Positions 23,489 through 33,036 of a stretch of 64,000 bases of DNA are shown here, in pieces. The stretch comes from Elusimicrobiota bacterium (lineage in GTDB: Bacteria > Elusimicrobiota > Elusimicrobia > UBA1565). Numbering within the stretch: the first letter of the stretch is position 1; each line of letters starts with the position of its first letter. Position numbers and translations under genes: made by a program. The notes under the pieces were generated by a model. The model saw only the letters and a program-made list of their open reading frames with translations, made no database searches and was not told the origin of the DNA. The stretch is taken from the NCBI GenBank assembly GCA_016218495.1, contig JACRDU010000144.1:62001-126000 (forward strand), given 5' to 3'.

Positions 23489-25063
23489 ATGGGAAATAGG
23501 GAACCAAATCGCCCCCTCGCGCGTACTAGCATCGTGATAGCCCTGGTCTGGTCTGCGGTGGCGCGCGGCGCGCGCGGGTTCCTGGTGCGGGTGGAGGCCG
23601 ACGTTTCCGGCGGCCTGCCGCGCATGTCGGTGGTGGGCCTGGCCGCCGGGGCGGTGCGCGAGGCCAAGGAGCGCATCGTGGCCGCCGTGCGCAACTCCGG
23701 GCGCGCGTTCCCGGACGGGAGGGTGACCGTGAACCTGGCCCCGGCCGAGCTCCCGAAGGACGGCTCGCAGCTCGACCTGCCGATGGCGCTGGGCGTGCTG
23801 GCCTCCTCGGGCCAGTTGCCCGCCGCCGCCTGGTCCTCGGCCTGCCTGGTCCTGGGCGAGCTGGGCCTGGACGGCAGCGTGCTCCCCGGGGCGGGGGTGC
23901 TGGTCCTGGCCGGGGCCGCACGCTCCCACGGCCTGCGCTACGCCGTCGTGCCGGCGGCCAACGCCGAGGAGGCCGAACTGGCGGGGCTCGTCCCCATCCC
24001 CGTTCGCACCCTGGCCGAGGCGGCCGTCCTGCTCTCGGGGCCGGAGCCCGGGGCCTGCCTGAGCGGGCCGCGGGGGGAGGCCTGCTCGCCGGAGGGCGAA
24101 CCCGACCTGGCCGACGTCCGCGGCCAGCTCCTGGCCCGGCGCGCCCTCGAGGTGGCGGCGGCCGGGGGGCACAACCTGCTGCTCGTCGGCCCGCCGGGGA
24201 CGGGGAAGTCCATGCTGGCCGCGCGCCTTCCCGGGCTGATGCCCCGGCTGGAGCCCGAGGAGTCCCTGGAGGTGACCACCCTCCATGCCGCGGCCGGCCT
24301 GCTCAGGCGGGGGGCCGGCCTCATGACGCGCCGCCCCTTCCGGGCCCCGCATTCCTCGGCCAAGCCGGCGGCGCTGCTCGGAGGCGGTCCCAACGCGCGG
24401 CCGGGGGAGCTGGTGCTCGCCCACCGGGGGGTGCTCTTCCTCGACGAGCTGCCGGAATTCCCGCGCGACTCGCTCGAATCCCTGCGCCAGCCCCTGGAGG
24501 ACAGGGTGGTCCGCCTGGCGCGCGCGAAAGGCTTCGCCGAGTTCCCGGCCGACTGCGCCGTCGTCGGGGCCATGAATCCCTGCCAATGCGGGAGGGCGGG
24601 GCTGCTCAAGAATCCCTGCCGCTGTCCCGAGAGCGCCGTGACGCGCTACCGCGCCCGCCTCTCCGGGCCCCTGCTCGACCGCTTCGACCTCCGGGTGGAG
24701 CTGGCCCCCATCCCGTTCTCGGATTGGCTGGGGCGCGCCGGAGCCGCGGCCGAATCATCGTCGGCGGTGCGCGAGAGGGTCTTGGCCGCCCGGTCGGCGG
24801 CCGGGCGGCGCGCCGGCGTCCTCAACAGCCGGTTGGGCCCGGCGGAAGTGCGCCGGCATTGCGGGCTCGACCGGGCGGGCTGGAACCTCATCGCCTCCGT
24901 CGTGGAACGCGAACAGCTGTCCGCGCGCGGCATCGACCGCGTGCTGCGGGTGGCCAGGACGCTGGCCGACCTGGAGGGGGCGCGGGACATCGCGCGCGCC
25001 CATGTGGGCGAGGCCCTGCAATACAGGGGGGACGGGACAAGCGGGAGGAAACCTGCTATATAA
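23489..25063 (+). CDS. comM: ComM/YifB-type Mg-chelatase-like ATPase
   Basis: A 524-aa AAA+ helicase-like protein. The N-terminal domain (~25-185) has GFLVRVEADVSGGLPRMSVV, VNLAPAELPKDGSQLDLPMA. The ATPase core has Walker A GPPGTGKSM (K240) and Walker B LFLDELPEFPRD. A cysteine cluster (MNPCQCGRAGLLKNPCRCPE) and LSGPLLDRFDLRVELAP complete the family signature. ComM promotes branch migration of incoming DNA in natural transformation, which fits dprA a few genes downstream. The start is uncertain: the ATG at 23489 lacks an SD, and family alignment would also suit the GTG at 23534. Confidence 0.9.
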   Translation: MGNREPNRPLARTSIVIALVWSAVARGARGFLVRVEADVSGGLPRMSVVGLAAGAVREAKERIVAAVRNSGRAFPDGRVTVNLAPAELPKDGSQLDLPMALGVLASSGQLPAAAWSSACLVLGELGLDGSVLPGAGVLVLAGAARSHGLRYAVVPAANAEEAELAGLVPIPVRTLAEAAVLLSGPEPGACLSGPRGEACSPEGEPDLADVRGQLLARRALEVAAAGGHNLLLVGPPGTGKSMLAARLPGLMPRLEPEESLEVTTLHAAAGLLRRGAGLMTRRPFRAPHSSAKPAALLGGGPNARPGELVLAHRGVLFLDELPEFPRDSLESLRQPLEDRVVRLARAKGFAEFPADCAVVGAMNPCQCGRAGLLKNPCRCPESAVTRYRARLSGPLLDRFDLRVELAPIPFSDWLGRAGAAAESSSAVRERVLAARSAAGRRAGVLNSRLGPAEVRRHCGLDRAGWNLIASVVEREQLSARGIDRVLRVARTLADLEGARDIARAHVGEALQYRGDGTSGRKPAI

Positions 25064-25138
25064 GGAAAGCGTCTTCGGAGCGGAAGTAGCAATGGCCGCC
25101 AAGCCTATTGCACAATGGGCCCGGATGAAGGGAGGCTT

Positions 25139-25924
25139 ATGTCCATCTTGACGCTTGCGTTGGCTGTCCTGTCGGTCGTCCCGGCCCTGGCTCAGGACGA
25201 GGGGACGGATGAGGCGGAGACGACGGTGGAGACCGTCGTCGAAAAACAGGAACGCGACGTGGTCAAAGCCGACACGCTCTGGGACCTCGCCCAGCATTTC
25301 TACAAGGACCCCTGGCAGTGGACGCGCATCTACGAGGCCAACAAAGACCAGATCCGCGACCCGCACTGGATCTATCCCAACCAGATCCTCGTCATCCCCG
25401 GCTTCGACCGGGAGGTGCAGGTGGTGAAGACCGGCGCCAAGCCGCCGCGGCCTCCCGCCCCGGAGCCCGCGCCCGAGGCCGCCCCCGAGCCGGCCGCTCC
25501 GCCGGTCGAGTTCGTCCCGGACCAAGGCTCCGGCGGAGCCGTCCTCGCCGCGGAGGGACTGTCGACGAAAATCCCCGTGGGGATGACGGCGGGCGAGCCG
25601 TCGGTCTACCGCATGAAGATGCCCGCGGGCTGGAAGGCACAGGGCCGCGTCGTCCCCTACGGCGGGCGGGAGGCCATCGCCGGCCAGGGCGACGAGGTCA
25701 CCCTGGACCTCTATGGCGAGCTGACCGTTCGCCGCGGCACGCGCTTCACCGTCTGGCGGATGGCCGCCCCTACCGAGGCCGACGCCGACCAGAAGGCGAC
25801 CTATGCCCAGAAGATCGGCCTCATCGAGGCCGTCAAGCGGATGGGCAAGACACGCTTCAGGGCCGTCGTGCTGCGCTCGGGAAGCCCCGTCATCGTCGAC
25901 GACCTGGTCGTCCTGGGGGAGTGA
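25139..25924 (+). CDS. Exported LysM-domain protein
   Basis: A 261-aa protein read from the ATG at 25139, which has AGGGAGG just upstream and gives a clean signal peptide (MSILTLALAVLSVVPALAQ). A further ATG at 25115 lacks both. After an acidic stretch, residues ~48-95 are a LysM domain (VVKADTLWDLAQHFYKDPWQ, then YPNQILVIPGFDRE), which binds peptidoglycan. A Pro/Glu-rich linker (~105-125) leads to a beta-rich C-terminal domain with paired GRV...GQGDEVTLDLYG strands. Probably a periplasmic wall-binding protein. The next gene starts two bases after its stop. Confidence 0.8.
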   Translation: MSILTLALAVLSVVPALAQDEGTDEAETTVETVVEKQERDVVKADTLWDLAQHFYKDPWQWTRIYEANKDQIRDPHWIYPNQILVIPGFDREVQVVKTGAKPPRPPAPEPAPEAAPEPAAPPVEFVPDQGSGGAVLAAEGLSTKIPVGMTAGEPSVYRMKMPAGWKAQGRVVPYGGREAIAGQGDEVTLDLYGELTVRRGTRFTVWRMAAPTEADADQKATYAQKIGLIEAVKRMGKTRFRAVVLRSGSPVIVDDLVVLGE

Positions 25925-25925
25925 G

Positions 25926-26327
25926 ATGTTCGACGACTTCAGCTTCAGGAAGCTCTTCTTCGTGCTGGCCGTCATCGGCGGCGGGATCTGGTACGTCAAC
26001 AACAAGGTCTCCCTCGACGACGCCTTCCGGTGGTCCTTGGCCGTCAAAGAGCACGACAGCCGGGCTCGCGCCATCTATTACGTCGGGATGGTCTCCTACA
26101 TGAAGGACGACAACGCGAAGGCCGCCGAGGTGTTCAGCCGCCTCCTGGCCGACCATCCCACCTGCCAGTACGCCCCCAAGACCCTCGTTCGGCTGGGCGG
26201 AGTCTACCGTCAGATGAACCAATGGGGGGAGGCGCGGACGGCCTATGAGCGCTACATGGAGGAGTTCCCCAACGGGCCGGACATCTCCATAGTCCAGAAC
26301 AACTACGAGTACGTGAAGTTCCGGTGA
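25926..26327 (+). CDS. Membrane-anchored TPR protein
   Basis: A 133-aa product. One N-terminal membrane helix (FFVLAVIGGGIWYV) is followed by two or three TPR-like helix pairs: ARAIYYVGMVSYMKDDNAKA, APKTLVRLGGVYRQMNQWGE and ARTAYERYMEEFPNGP. Such proteins act as periplasmic assembly or docking factors. The ATG at 25926 overlaps nothing and follows the LysM stop closely; its own stop overlaps the HTH gene by 4 nt. The next partner is unknown. Confidence 0.75.
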   Translation: MFDDFSFRKLFFVLAVIGGGIWYVNNKVSLDDAFRWSLAVKEHDSRARAIYYVGMVSYMKDDNAKAAEVFSRLLADHPTCQYAPKTLVRLGGVYRQMNQWGEARTAYERYMEEFPNGPDISIVQNNYEYVKFR

Positions 26328-26713
26328 GCACGGAGCCGCTTCCGTTCGCGGACCTCGTCCGCTCGCGCATGCTCGAGCGCGGCGTCGGCTTGCGCGAGCT
26401 CTGCCGCGAGGCGGGGCTGGACGCCTCCTTCTTCTCCAAGGTGCTGGCCGGCAAGCGCAGCCCGCCGGCCGAGGAGTCCGTCCTGCGGCGGCTGGCCGGG
26501 AGCCTGGGCTTGGACGCGGCCCGCCTCGTCGTCGCGGCGGGGCGCATCCCCGGCGAGTGGCGGGGCCTGTGGACCGACCCGGCCCTCTTCGAGGCCGTCG
26601 ACGGCGTGCTGCGCGGCAGGACCGGCGCCCCCGGGCCTTCCCGGCCTTCCTCTTGGGACTCTCCCGCCCCGTTCTCCCGCCCCGCCGTGCGCTTGGAGGA
26701 CGAGCTGCTCTGA
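26324..26713 (+). CDS. Xre-type helix-turn-helix protein
   Basis: A 129-aa protein from a GTG. Residues ~8-68 are a Cro/CI-type HTH: FADLVRSRMLERGVGLRELC, REAGLDASFFSKVLAGKRSP, LRRLAGSLGLDAARL. The rest is a Pro/Ser-rich tail. It is tightly packed between the TPR gene and dprA (stop and start share TGATG), so it may autoregulate this operon or be a general regulator. No operator is identified. Confidence 0.75.
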   Translation: MSTEPLPFADLVRSRMLERGVGLRELCREAGLDASFFSKVLAGKRSPPAEESVLRRLAGSLGLDAARLVVAAGRIPGEWRGLWTDPALFEAVDGVLRGRTGAPGPSRPSSWDSPAPFSRPAVRLEDELL

Positions 26714-27558
26714 TGCGCCGCCTGTTGAGGAAGGCCGACGCCGAATACCCGGAGCTCCTGCGGGCGCTGTCCGGTTCCCCGGAGTCCCTCTGGGTGCGCG
26801 GCGGCCTGCTCCCGGCGGCGCCCGCCGTGGCGGTGGTCGGCTCGCGCCGGCCCACGCCCTACGGCCGGCGCATGGCGCGCGTCCTGGCGGCGGGGCTGGC
26901 CCGGGCCGGCGTCGTCGTGGTCAGCGGCTTGGCGCGCGGCATCGACGCCGAGGCCCACGAGGCGGCGCTGGAGGCCGGCGGACGGACCTGGGCGGTGCTC
27001 GGCTCCGGTCTCGACAAGGTCTACCCGGCCGAGCATGCCGCGTTGGCCGCGCGCATCGCGGCGGAGGGCGGCGCGGTCCTTTCGGAGCTCTCCCCGGACG
27101 CCCCGCCGCTGCGCTCCCATTTCCCGGCCCGCAACCGCATCGTCTCCGGCCTGTCGTGGGCCGTCGTGGTGGTGGAGGGGGATGTGAAGTCCGGCTCCCT
27201 CATCACCGCCCGCTGGGCGGCGGACCAGGGCCGAGAGGTCTTGGCCGTCCCGGGTCCCGCCGACAGCCCGCTCAGCGCCGGCCCCATCGAGCTGCTGCGC
27301 TCCGGGGCCCGCCCGGCGGCCGACATCGAGGACATCCTCGCCATCCTCCCTGGCTGGGCGCGCCCCGGGGGTGTCCCGGACGGCGAAAAAATCTTAGAAT
27401 TGCTCTCCCCTCACGCCCTCAGCCTCGAAGAGCTGGCGGAGGGGACCGGGTGGGCCCTGCCGCGCGTGCTCGCGGCGCTGGCCGAACTCGAGGCTCAGGG
27501 CGCCGTGAGCGCCCTCCCAGGACAGCACTATGGCATCGAACAAAGAAGTCAAAGTTAA
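26713..27558 (+). CDS. dprA: DNA-processing protein DprA
   Basis: A 281-aa protein, from the ATG at 26713. The Rossmann-like DprA core is clear: VAVVGSRRPTPYGRRMARVL, VVVVSGLARGIDAEAHEAAL, TWAVLGSGLDKVYPAEHAAL, HFPARNRIVSGLSWAVVVVE and GSLITARWAADQGREVLAVP. A C-terminal winged-helix domain (~215-275, ILELLSPHALSLEELAEGTG) follows. DprA loads RecA on incoming single-stranded DNA during transformation. It is shorter than many homologues because it lacks the N-terminal SAM-like domain. It overlaps topA by 29 nt. Confidence 0.94.
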   Translation: MRRLLRKADAEYPELLRALSGSPESLWVRGGLLPAAPAVAVVGSRRPTPYGRRMARVLAAGLARAGVVVVSGLARGIDAEAHEAALEAGGRTWAVLGSGLDKVYPAEHAALAARIAAEGGAVLSELSPDAPPLRSHFPARNRIVSGLSWAVVVVEGDVKSGSLITARWAADQGREVLAVPGPADSPLSAGPIELLRSGARPAADIEDILAILPGWARPGGVPDGEKILELLSPHALSLEELAEGTGWALPRVLAALAELEAQGAVSALPGQHYGIEQRSQS

Positions 27559-29890
27559 GGCCGAGCGGCGGCCCGCCTCCAAGGCCAAGAAGGGGGCCGG
27601 CAAGCCCAGCCTCGTCATCGTCGAGTCGCCCGCCAAGCAGCGGACGATCTCGCGCTTCCTCAAGCAGGGCTACGTCGTGGCCAGCTCCTACGGCCATGTG
27701 CGCGACCTGCCCGAGAAGAAGCTCGGCGTCGATGAAAAGAAGGATTTCGCCCCCAGCTATTCCCTCCTGGCGCGCACCAAGAAGCTCCTGCCCGACCTCA
27801 AGAAGCTGGCCAAGGACGCCGAGGCGGTCTACCTCGCCACCGACCATGACCGCGAAGGGGAGTCCATCGCCTGGCACCTGGCGCAGATCCTCGAGGCGGC
27901 TCCCGAGAAGATGCGCCGCATCACCTTCCACGAGATCACCCCCCAGGCCATCCAGGAGGCCCTCAAGAGCCCCCGCGAGGTGGACGTCAACCTCGTGCAT
28001 GCCCAGCAGGCCCGCCGCGTCATCGACCGCCTGGTCGGCTACAAGCTCTCCCCCCTGCTCTGGCGCAAGATCAAGCGCGGCCTGTCGGCCGGCCGCGTGC
28101 AGTCCGTCGCCGCGCGGCTCCTCGTCGAACGCGACCGGGAGATCAAGGCCTTCAAATCCGAGCCCTACTGGACCCTCATCGCCACCTTGGCCAAGCCTGG
28201 CAGCCCGCCCTCCTTCGAGGCGCGCCTGACGCAATGGCAGGGGAAGAAGGTCGAGGAGAGCCTGACTTTCCCGCTCTTCTCGGAAGAATACCGGGTGAAG
28301 GCCTCCATCTTCCGCAAGGCCGAGGACGCCGCGGCGGCCGAGGCCGCGGTGAAGGCCGGGCCCTACAAGGTCGTCCGGGTGGAGCGCAAGGAGGTCCGGC
28401 GCCGTCCCACCCCGCCCTTCATCACCAGCACCCTGCAGCAGGCTGGCTCGCAGCGCCTGGGCTTCGCCGCCGAGCGCACGATGCGCATCGCCCAGAGCCT
28501 CTATGAAGGCGTCGATGTCGGCGCCGACGAGCCGGCCGGTCTCATCACCTACATGAGGACCGATTCGACCGCCGTCGCCCACGTGGCCCAGGACGAGGCG
28601 CGGGCGTTCTTGAAGGCCGAATACGGCGAGCTCTACCTGCCGGAGACCGCCCCGGTCTACGCCGGGAAGGTCAAAGGCGCGCAGGAAGCCCACGAGGCCA
28701 TCAGGCCGACCAGCGTGAAGCGCACCCCGGAATCCCTGCGCAAGTGGCTGAGCCCCGAGCAGCTGAAGCTCTACACCCTCATCTGGCGCCGTTTCCTCGC
28801 CAGCCAGATGAAGGAGGCCGTGTTCGACACCGTCTCCGCCGACATTTCAGCGGGGGAAGGGCTGTTCCACGCCACCGGCCGCACCCTCAAGTTCGACGGA
28901 TTCCTGCGCGTGCTGCAGGCCGAGAAGTCCGAGGAGGAGGTCGAGGCCGCCGAGGAGGACGAGGAGCAGGAAGGCCGGCTCCCCGAGCTGCGCGAGGGAG
29001 ACGCCCTGAACCTCGAGAAGCTCGCCAATGACGAGCACCACACCAGCCCCCCGGCCCACTACAACGAGGCCAGCCTCATCCGGGCGCTGGAGCGGCACGG
29101 CATCGGGCGCCCGTCGACATACGCCCCCACCATCAAGACCATCATCGACCGCGGCTATGTGCGGCGCGGCCTCAAGGACCGCCGCCTGACGCCCACCGAC
29201 CTCGGCATCCTGGTCGTCAACCAGCTCATCAAGCACTTCGCCGACCAGGTCAGCCTGTCGTACACGGCCCAGGTCGAGCTCGAGCTCGACGAGGTCGCCG
29301 AGGGGCGGGACCGCTGGCAGGACGTGGTGCGCGCTTTCTACGACCCCTTCGCGAAGGCCCTCGAGCTGGCCGTCGAGACGATGGAGGACTGCCGGGTCGA
29401 GCCTCAGAAGTCCGACGAGGTCTGCCCGACCTGCGGCGCGCCCATGCTCATCCGCGAGAGCCGCTTCGGCAAGTACCTGTCGTGCTCCTCGTTCCCCAAG
29501 TGCAAGGGCAAGATCCAGCTCGACGGCGAGGGCAAGAAGGTCCTGCCCGAGGCCACCGACAAGGTCTGCGACCGCGAGGGCTGCGGCAAGCCGATGGTCA
29601 TCCGCACCGGGCGCAAGGGCCGCTTCCTGGCCTGCTCGGGCTACCCGGCATGCAAGAACACCTTCTCCATCGACGCCAACGGCAACATCGTCGAGGGCTC
29701 CCGTCCCATCGTCACCGAGCGCAAGTGCAACAAGTGCGGCAGCGCGATGTGGATGCGGCAGGGCAAGCGCGGGCATTTCCTGGCCTGCTCGGGCTTCCCG
29801 CGCTGCCGCAACCTCAAGCCGCTCTCGCGCGACGACGCCGAGACGCTCAAGCAGGAAGCCGAAGCCAAGGCCGGGGAAAAGAAGGCGTAG
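27530..29890 (+). CDS. topA: DNA topoisomerase I
   Basis: A 786-aa type IA topoisomerase that relaxes negative supercoils. The TOPRIM domain has LVIVESPAKQRTISRFL and the acidic ATDHDREGESIAWHL. The active-site tyrosine is Y341 in GLITYMRTDS. Domain motifs continue with HEAIRPTSVKRTP and EASLIRALERHGIGRPSTYA. The C-terminus carries three four-Cys zinc ribbons (starting CPTCGAPML, CDREGCGKPM and CNKCGSAMW), a typical number. The start overlaps the end of dprA; the dprA-topA-xer order is common in bacteria. Confidence 0.96.
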   Translation: MASNKEVKVKAERRPASKAKKGAGKPSLVIVESPAKQRTISRFLKQGYVVASSYGHVRDLPEKKLGVDEKKDFAPSYSLLARTKKLLPDLKKLAKDAEAVYLATDHDREGESIAWHLAQILEAAPEKMRRITFHEITPQAIQEALKSPREVDVNLVHAQQARRVIDRLVGYKLSPLLWRKIKRGLSAGRVQSVAARLLVERDREIKAFKSEPYWTLIATLAKPGSPPSFEARLTQWQGKKVEESLTFPLFSEEYRVKASIFRKAEDAAAAEAAVKAGPYKVVRVERKEVRRRPTPPFITSTLQQAGSQRLGFAAERTMRIAQSLYEGVDVGADEPAGLITYMRTDSTAVAHVAQDEARAFLKAEYGELYLPETAPVYAGKVKGAQEAHEAIRPTSVKRTPESLRKWLSPEQLKLYTLIWRRFLASQMKEAVFDTVSADISAGEGLFHATGRTLKFDGFLRVLQAEKSEEEVEAAEEDEEQEGRLPELREGDALNLEKLANDEHHTSPPAHYNEASLIRALERHGIGRPSTYAPTIKTIIDRGYVRRGLKDRRLTPTDLGILVVNQLIKHFADQVSLSYTAQVELELDEVAEGRDRWQDVVRAFYDPFAKALELAVETMEDCRVEPQKSDEVCPTCGAPMLIRESRFGKYLSCSSFPKCKGKIQLDGEGKKVLPEATDKVCDREGCGKPMVIRTGRKGRFLACSGYPACKNTFSIDANGNIVEGSRPIVTERKCNKCGSAMWMRQGKRGHFLACSGFPRCRNLKPLSRDDAETLKQEAEAKAGEKKA

Positions 29891-29899
29891 GCCTGTGGT

Positions 29900-30796
29900 G
29901 TGAAGCCCTGGGTCCAGCGCTTCCTGACCTCCCTGCGCGCGCGGCGCAACGCCTCGGACCATACCCTGCGCGCCTACGCCGCCGACCTGGGGGAGTTCGC
30001 CGACTTCTGGGAGAAGGGCCGGGGCGGCGCTCCCGGAGCCCTCGGGCGCAGCCAGGTGCGGGCCTACCTGGCCCATCTGCAGACCCGCACGCCGTCCCTG
30101 GGCCGCGCGTCGGTCCTGCGCAAGGTGGCCGCCCTGCGCTCCTTCTGCCGGTGGCTGCGCGAGGCCGGCGAGCTCAAGGCCGACCCCTTCCTGGGCATCC
30201 CGATGCCCAAGGGCGAGAAGCGCCTGCCCCGCTTCCTGTCCGGCTCCGAGGTCGAGACCTTGCTCGGCAAGGGCGCCGAGGGGGCGGAGTGGACCGCCCT
30301 GCGCGACCGGGCCCTCCTCGAGCTCCTGTATTCCTGCGGCATCCGCCGCAGCGAGGCCGCCGGCATGAGCGTGCCCGATGTGGACGCCATGTCCGGGACC
30401 ATCAGGGTCTACGGCAAGGGCTCCCGCGAGCGCATCGTCCCCGTCGGTGGCTCGGCCCTCAAGGCCCTGCGCGCCTACCTCGGCGCACGCCCCCGGCCGG
30501 TGGGCGACGAGCCGGCTCCTCCGCTCTGGATCAACGCCCGCGGGCGACGGCTCTCCGGCGACGGGCTGGCTCTGGTGGTGCGCCGGGCCGCCAAGCGAGC
30601 GGGCCTGCTCAAGGGCCTCTCGCCCCACGGCCTGCGCCACAGCTTCGCCACCGAGCTGCTCGGGGCCGGCTGCGGCCTGCGGGAGCTCCAGGAGATGCTG
30701 GGGCACAAGAACATCGGCACCACCCAGGTCTATACCCACACCACCCTGGAGAAGCTGCGCGAGACCTATCAGAAGGCCCACCCGAGGGCCAAGTGA
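29900..30796 (+). CDS. xerC: XerC/XerD-type tyrosine recombinase
   Basis: A 298-aa recombinase from a GTG. The N-terminal SAM-like domain is ~1-95 (FLTSLRARRNASDHTLRAYA). The catalytic domain keeps the R-K-H-R-H-Y set: GIRRSEAAGM, GKGSRERIVP, HGLRHSFATELL, LGHKNIGTTQ and VYTHTT. This family resolves chromosome dimers at dif. The position after topA and the absence of mobile-element features suggest the housekeeping enzyme rather than an integrase, though XerC and XerD cannot be told apart here. Its TGA overlaps the next GTG by 4 nt. Confidence 0.9.
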   Translation: MKPWVQRFLTSLRARRNASDHTLRAYAADLGEFADFWEKGRGGAPGALGRSQVRAYLAHLQTRTPSLGRASVLRKVAALRSFCRWLREAGELKADPFLGIPMPKGEKRLPRFLSGSEVETLLGKGAEGAEWTALRDRALLELLYSCGIRRSEAAGMSVPDVDAMSGTIRVYGKGSRERIVPVGGSALKALRAYLGARPRPVGDEPAPPLWINARGRRLSGDGLALVVRRAAKRAGLLKGLSPHGLRHSFATELLGAGCGLRELQEMLGHKNIGTTQVYTHTTLEKLRETYQKAHPRAK

Positions 30797-31737
30797 GCAA
30801 GGACAAGGTGGCCCTGCTGATGGAGGAGACCGGCTGCGACCGCTCCGAGGCGGAGCTGGCCCTGCAGCTGTGCGCCTACGACGTGGAGAGCTCGGTCCAG
30901 GCCGTGCCCCGGCTCTTCCAGCACGTGGTCATCTTCAAGGCCCGGGTCCGTGAGCCCGCCCAGTCCCTCTACGGCCTCTGGCTGGCCATCCTGAACCTCA
31001 AGGAGCGCCGGCTGCTCCGCGCCCGGGCCGTCGTCTCCTACAACCCGGCCGTCTTCGCCTCGGAGCTCGACATCCATTGGTTCGACTTCGAGGCCAGGCT
31101 CTATGCCTGCCGCCTCTGGGCCGGCACGGCCCAGGACCTCAGCCAGGACCTGGAGGCCGCCCTGGCCGCGTTCTTCGACTCCGCCGAGGCCCGCCCGTTC
31201 TATGAGGAAGGCCGCCGCTTCGGCTCGGAGGCCTTCGCCCCCGTGCGCGCGGCCATGGGCCGTGTGCTGGGGGCCGGCGTCGAGCTCGAGGCGCGCCAGG
31301 ACGTGCTGGACCTGGGCGAGTTCCGCGAAGTGCGCCCGACCGAGCCCTATGGCGAGGAAGTGCCGCCTCCGAGGCCTTGGAAGCGGCCCCGCCGCGCCGC
31401 GCGCGGGGGCCTCTTGGTCCTGCACATCGCCATCGAGCCCGACCCGGCGGGGGTCGCCGCCGAGGAGCTCAAGGCCGGGGACCTGGTCTACGCCTCCATC
31501 AACGACCAGCGCGACATCGCGCAATACCTGGCCAAGCTGTTCGGGGGGGGCGGGGAGAAGGGGGCGGGGCCCGTCGTGGCACCCATCGAGGCCGTGGAGC
31601 GCACGGAAGGGCGCGTGGCGCTGCGCGTGCGCTTCTCGGCCGGGGTCTGCGGGGACGTCGACCTGCCTGGCGCGCTGCGCGTGCGCACCGCGCGGCGCCC
31701 GGCCCGCTCGCCGTGGTGGAAGCGGTTCATAGGTTAG
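30793..31737 (+). CDS. Unrecognised protein with UBA-like N-terminus
   Basis: A 314-aa product from a GTG that overlaps the recombinase stop. Residues ~4-38 look like a UBA/TS-N helical bundle (KVALLMEETGCDRSEAELAL then LCAYDVESSVQAV), as in elongation factor Ts and NAC. The rest is alpha/beta and charged, with LLVLHIAIEPDPAGVAAEEL and ASINDQRDIAQYLAKLF. No signal peptide or membrane segment. The family is not known to me; it sits between the recombinase and purA and is probably co-transcribed. Confidence 0.6.
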   Translation: MSKDKVALLMEETGCDRSEAELALQLCAYDVESSVQAVPRLFQHVVIFKARVREPAQSLYGLWLAILNLKERRLLRARAVVSYNPAVFASELDIHWFDFEARLYACRLWAGTAQDLSQDLEAALAAFFDSAEARPFYEEGRRFGSEAFAPVRAAMGRVLGAGVELEARQDVLDLGEFREVRPTEPYGEEVPPPRPWKRPRRAARGGLLVLHIAIEPDPAGVAAEELKAGDLVYASINDQRDIAQYLAKLFGGGGEKGAGPVVAPIEAVERTEGRVALRVRFSAGVCGDVDLPGALRVRTARRPARSPWWKRFIG

Positions 31738-31749
31738 TCAGGAGGGGAC

Positions 31750-33036
31750 ATGCCGGCACTGGTGGTCGTGGGCGCGCAGTGGGGAGACGAGGGGAAGGGG
31801 AAGATCGTCGACCTCCTGAGCTCCGAGGCGCGCATGGTGGTGCGCTTCCAGGGCGGCGACAACGCCGGGCATACCGTCGTCTTCGGGGGGAAGTCCTATG
31901 CCCTCCATCTGGCCCCCTCCGGCATCCTGCACCCCCGGACCCGGGTCGTCATCGGCAACGGCGTGGTGGTGAACCCGCTCTCGCTCCTGGAAGAGACCCG
32001 GATGCTCGCCAAGCGCGGCGTCAGCGTCAAGGGGCGGCTCTTCCTCTCGCCGGCCGCCCATGTCATCTTGCCCACCCATCGCCTGCTCGACGCGCTGCGC
32101 GAGGAGGGGGGGCGCGGCATCGGCACGACCAAGAAGGGCATCGGCCCCTGCTACGAGGACAAGGTCGCCCGCATCGGCATCCGCGTGGCGGACTACCTCG
32201 ACGCCAAGGCCTTCCCGGGCCTGCTCGACATCGCGCTGCGGGTGCGCTCGGCCGAGCTACAGCGCGTCAAGCCCATCCGCGAGATCCGCGCCGAGGTGAT
32301 GCGCGACTGGCCGCGCCTGCGCCGCTTCCTGGCCCCGTTCGTCAGGGACACGGCGGCCCTGGTGGAGTCCGAGCTCAAGGCCGGGCGGCGCGTGCTCTTC
32401 GAGGGGGCGCAGGGGGCCATGCTGGACCTCGACTACGGCACCTACCCCTTCGTCACCTCGTCTAACACCCATGCCGGGTCCGCCGCCGCCGGCTCGGGGG
32501 TGGGGCCCATCTGGATCCGCTCGGTGCTGGGCATCACCAAGGCCTACACGACGCGCGTAGGCCGGGGGCCCTTCCCGACGGAAATCGAGGGCTCGGTGGC
32601 GCATTACGTCCGGGAGACCGGCCATGAGTACGGCACCACGACCGGGCGGCCGCGGCGCATCGGCTGGTTGGACCTGGTGCAGCTGCGCTGGGCGCTCAGG
32701 ACCAACGGGGTGACGGCGCTGGGGATGATGAAGCTCGACACCCTGGCCAACATCCACCCGCTCAAGGTCTGCACGGCCTATAAGCTGCGCGGCAAGACCA
32801 TCACCGAGTGGCCCTACTCGCGGCGCGACCTCTTCGAGCTGGAGCCCGTCTACGAGTCCTTCCCGGGCTTCGCCGGGGACCTGACCAAGGCGCGCTCCTG
32901 GGGCGAGCTACCTAAGGGTGCGCGGGACTATGCGGCTTGGGTGGAGAATAAGCTCGGGGTCCCCATCCCGCTCGTCTCGGTGGGCAAGGACCGCAAGCAG
33001 ACCATCTGGCGCTCGCGCAAAGGCCTCTGGGGCTGA
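31750..33036 (+). CDS. purA: Adenylosuccinate synthetase
   Basis: A 428-aa enzyme that joins IMP and aspartate with GTP hydrolysis, the first step from IMP to AMP. Motifs: VVVGAQWGDEGKGKIVDLLS with the catalytic Asp in GDEGKGK, QGGDNAGHTVVFGGK with the catalytic His, GTTKKGIGPCYEDKVARIGI, EGAQGAMLDLDYGTYPFVTS, and TTTGRPRRIGWLDLV. Length matches the family. AGGAGGGGAC lies before the ATG. It converges on the DUF4143 ATPase gene with a 19-nt gap. Confidence 0.97.
   Translation: MPALVVVGAQWGDEGKGKIVDLLSSEARMVVRFQGGDNAGHTVVFGGKSYALHLAPSGILHPRTRVVIGNGVVVNPLSLLEETRMLAKRGVSVKGRLFLSPAAHVILPTHRLLDALREEGGRGIGTTKKGIGPCYEDKVARIGIRVADYLDAKAFPGLLDIALRVRSAELQRVKPIREIRAEVMRDWPRLRRFLAPFVRDTAALVESELKAGRRVLFEGAQGAMLDLDYGTYPFVTSSNTHAGSAAAGSGVGPIWIRSVLGITKAYTTRVGRGPFPTEIEGSVAHYVRETGHEYGTTTGRPRRIGWLDLVQLRWALRTNGVTALGMMKLDTLANIHPLKVCTAYKLRGKTITEWPYSRRDLFELEPVYESFPGFAGDLTKARSWGELPKGARDYAAWVENKLGVPIPLVSVGKDRKQTIWRSRKGLWG

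Noticed and set aside
29900-30796. Xer-type recombinase as the integrase of a mobile element
   Set aside because: It is locked in a housekeeping run (dprA, topA, purA) by overlaps, and no tRNA, att-like repeat or phage gene is next to it.
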